This document shows positions 62,082 to 64,000 of a stretch of DNA of 64,000 nucleotides, one piece after another. The notes below the pieces were generated by a model. The model saw nothing but the letters and a program-made list of their open reading frames with translations. It was not told the DNA's origin and ran no database searches. Numbering within the stretch: the first letter of the stretch is position 1; each line of letters starts with the position of its first letter. The stretch is from QWHO01 sp039809865. GTDB taxonomy: Bacteria > Vulcanimicrobiota > Xenobia > Xenobiales > QWHO01. The DNA lies in the NCBI GenBank assembly GCA_039809865.1, contig JBDHVW010000027.1, positions 26,558 to 90,557 of the forward strand, in the 5' to 3' direction. Both the position numbers and the translations under genes were made by a program.

Positions 62082-64000
62082 TCAGCAAACCCAGAGGGCT
62101 TCTTCTCCGAGCAGGGAGCTCACCTCGCTCTGCAGCCCCGTTCCCTCTTTGGCGGTGAACGGAGCCGACAGCATCATGACCGTTTCTCCCTGCGGGCTCG
62201 TCAAATGCAAATAAACTTCTCGATCCCCGCGGTTCCTCTGAATGATATCCCGCAGTTGCGGCAACGAATCGCTCTGGAACATCTGCACCCGAATGTGGAT
62301 ACCGGTTCGGCTGTCGGCCTCCGCGGCTCCGTTTTTCTTGGCTTCAGCTCCCGCCAATCGCTCCAGACAAAGGATCGATTCGGCCTGGACCTTCACCTCT
62401 TCGCCGGGGGATTCCTCCTCTTCTGAATCCTGGCGCCGCGCGCGCACTTCGGTGGTGCCTTCGACCAGGAGCATGGCTCCGTCTTGCAAGAGGACGCCAA
62501 ATTTCTCGTAGCATTGGGGCCGCAGAGAGACCTCGATGGCCCCCGTGAAATCTTCCAGCTGGACGAACGCCATCGTGGTCTTGAAGCGCGTCACGATCTT
62601 GCGCACGGACGTAACCAGGCCGCCGATCTTGATCTTGGCCCCGGATTCGACCGTGCCCAGCTCGGCGACCACGTGGGAAGCTCGCGCCTTGAGGAGGTCC
62701 CTGACCTCGCTGAGGGGGTTGTCGGACAGGTAGACGCCCAGCATCTCCTTCTCCAGGTTGAGCAGCGTCTTCTTGTCATACTCTTTCAGCTTGCGCGCGC
62801 ACATCTGGGCGAAGCTGACCTTGCTCTCGGCGGCGTCGAACAGTCCGAACTGGCCGCTGGACGAATCCTTGGCCTGCCGTTGCCCGTGCTCGATGCAGGC
62901 GTCGAGGTTGTGCATCAGAGTGGCCCGGGTCTCGCCGAAGCAATCCATGGCGCCGGCCTTGATCAGGCCCTCAAGCACGCGTTTGTTGACCTGGCGCAGG
63001 TCGAGCCGCTCGCACAGGTCGACCAGGTCGGTGAACTTGCCTCCCGAGGCGCGCGCCTCGAGCAGGTTCTCCACGGCGCTCTCGCCCACGTTGCGGATTG
63101 CCGCCATGCCCCAGCGGATGCCGGCCGGCACGACCGCGAACTCCACCATCGACTCGTTCACGTCCGGCGGCAGCACGGTCAGGCCGCTCTGGGTGCACTC
63201 GTTGATGAAGAACGAGACCTTCTCGATGCTGGAAACCACGCTGGTGAGCAGCGCGGCCATGTACTCGGCGCGGTAGTTCGCTTTGAGCCAGGCGGTCTGG
63301 TAGGTGACCACGGCGTAAGCGGCTGAGTGCGACTTGTTGAAACCGTAGGCCGCGAACTTCTCCATCGTCTCGAAGATGTCGGCCGCGCACTTCTTGTCCA
63401 CGCCCAGCCCGACCGCGCCCTCGGTGAAGATCTTGCGATGCTTCTCCATGACGTCGGCCTTCTTCTTGCCCATCGCCTTGCGCAGGCCGTCGGCCATCGC
63501 CATCGAGTAGCCGGCCAGGACGTTGGCGGTCTGCATGACCTGCTCCTGGTAGAGGAAGAAGCCGTAGGTCTCCTTGAGGATGTTCGTCAGCCGGTCGTGC
63601 GGATAGACGATCGGTCCGCCCTTGCCGTGCCGCCGGCGGATGAAGTCGTCGACCACGCCGCCCTGCAGGGGACCGGGGCGATAGAGCGCTAGAAAGGCCA
63701 CGATGTCGGAGAATTTGTCGGGTTTGAGCTGCTTGAGGTAGCGCTTCATCCCGTCGGACTCGAGCTGGAACACGCCGTTGGTATCGGCGTCCGTCAGCAA
63801 CGCGTAGGTCTTTCGGCACTTCTCGTCTTCGAGGTCGTCGTGGTTGAGCTCGCTCAGGTCGAGCTTTTCTCCCCGGGACCGCTCGATGATGCGCAGGCAG
63901 TCGTTGATGACGGTGAGGTTGCGCAGGCCCAGGAAGTCCATCTTGACGAGGCCGACCTCGGCCACGTCGTTCATGTCGAACTGGGCCACGACCTCGTCGC
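62082..64000 (-). CDS. dnaE: DNA polymerase III alpha subunit, C-terminal part (cut by window)
   Basis: The frame is open to the right edge, so the N-terminal PHP and palm portion is missing; about 639 residues remain. Visible motifs: VAQFDMNDVAEVGLVKMDFLGLRNLT (palm/fingers of DnaE), GVFQLESDGMKRYLKQL, ALYRPGPLQGGVVDDFI, FFLYQEQVMQTANVLAGYS, FNKSHSAAYAVVTYQTAWLKANY, and an OB-fold region (KIGGLVTSVRKIVT) near the end. It is the replicative polymerase. The type is the long DnaE1 class. The gene is followed by the degenerate GGDEF protein. Confidence 0.97.
   Translation of the reverse strand, partial: DEVVAQFDMNDVAEVGLVKMDFLGLRNLTVINDCLRIIERSRGEKLDLSELNHDDLEDEKCRKTYALLTDADTNGVFQLESDGMKRYLKQLKPDKFSDIVAFLALYRPGPLQGGVVDDFIRRRHGKGGPIVYPHDRLTNILKETYGFFLYQEQVMQTANVLAGYSMAMADGLRKAMGKKKADVMEKHRKIFTEGAVGLGVDKKCAADIFETMEKFAAYGFNKSHSAAYAVVTYQTAWLKANYRAEYMAALLTSVVSSIEKVSFFINECTQSGLTVLPPDVNESMVEFAVVPAGIRWGMAAIRNVGESAVENLLEARASGGKFTDLVDLCERLDLRQVNKRVLEGLIKAGAMDCFGETRATLMHNLDACIEHGQRQAKDSSSGQFGLFDAAESKVSFAQMCARKLKEYDKKTLLNLEKEMLGVYLSDNPLSEVRDLLKARASHVVAELGTVESGAKIKIGGLVTSVRKIVTRFKTTMAFVQLEDFTGAIEVSLRPQCYEKFGVLLQDGAMLLVEGTTEVRARRQDSEEEESPGEEVKVQAESILCLERLAGAEAKKNGAAEADSRTGIHIRVQMFQSDSLPQLRDIIQRNRGDREVYLHLTSPQGETVMMLSAPFTAKEGTGLQSEVSSLLGEEALWVC

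Overview
This 64 kb window is a gene-dense, high-GC bacterial chromosome segment, probably from a diderm of the Terrabacteria side. The evidence for that is an SLH-domain porin pair, LPS-export genes (lptC, lptB, one LptF/G permease), a DUF3084 gene next to a YqgF/RuvX-like nuclease, a ThrRS without TGS domain, and heptamer tandem repeats like those of cyanobacteria. Armatimonadota, Eremiobacterota/Xenobia or a non-photosynthetic cyanobacterial relative would all fit; the sequence alone does not decide. Start codons are often GTG or TTG. Many neighbours are joined by NTGA stop/start overlaps (ATGA, GTGA, TTGA and apparently CTGA).

Layout. 0-1 kb: minus-strand yggX, yqeG-like phosphatase and a truncated ORF. 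1-4 kb: a Gly/Gln-rich repeat protein, then the infC-rpmI-rplT operon with a clear promoter, a structured attenuator leader and a terminator. 4-6.5 kb: paired M16 peptidase genes, one catalytic and one not. 6.6-10 kb: sdhCAB operon of the single-cytochrome-b type. 10-15.5 kb: thrS coupled to a 1166-residue protein of unknown function. 15.6-18.8 kb: YtxH-like, NDUFA9-like, an ABC-2 permease with its own promoter, and an orphan. 18.8-20.1 kb: a MerR regulator, two inverted DnaA boxes, a promoter-RNA-terminator unit that looks like a small RNA gene, and a GxxExxY gene broken by an in-frame TGA between inverted repeats. 20-27 kb: M14 carboxypeptidase, zinc-ribbon protein, PAS/GAF/ATPase signalling protein, small protein, CPBP protease. 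27-31 kb: a Gly/Met-rich protein and an exported CHAT protein. 31-34 kb: a NuoI-GltD-type flavoprotein fusion with a NifU-like partner. 34-40.5 kb: MBL hydrolase, LPS export, DUF3084, nuclease and an exported beta-propeller. 40.6-44.4 kb: secA and prfB with the +1 frameshift. 44.4-50.9 kb: two SLH porins. 51-56 kb: an ECF sigma factor, zinc anti-sigma-like protein, degenerate ABC ATPase and exported protein. 56-60 kb: proB-proA-exported protein, and a methyltransferase. 60-61 kb: a full-length caleosin-like EF-hand protein and a lipoprotein. 61.5-64 kb: degenerate GGDEF protein and dnaE, cut by the right edge.

The most notable items are the bacterial caleosin, the putative small RNA next to DnaA boxes, the infC attenuator with a visible competing pairing, the NuoI-GltD fusion, and short motifs shared between leaders of related genes (TGTAACATCG before the two Gly-rich genes; GAGGAAACTTC before the two porins). 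All functional statements come from reading motifs; no database search was run.
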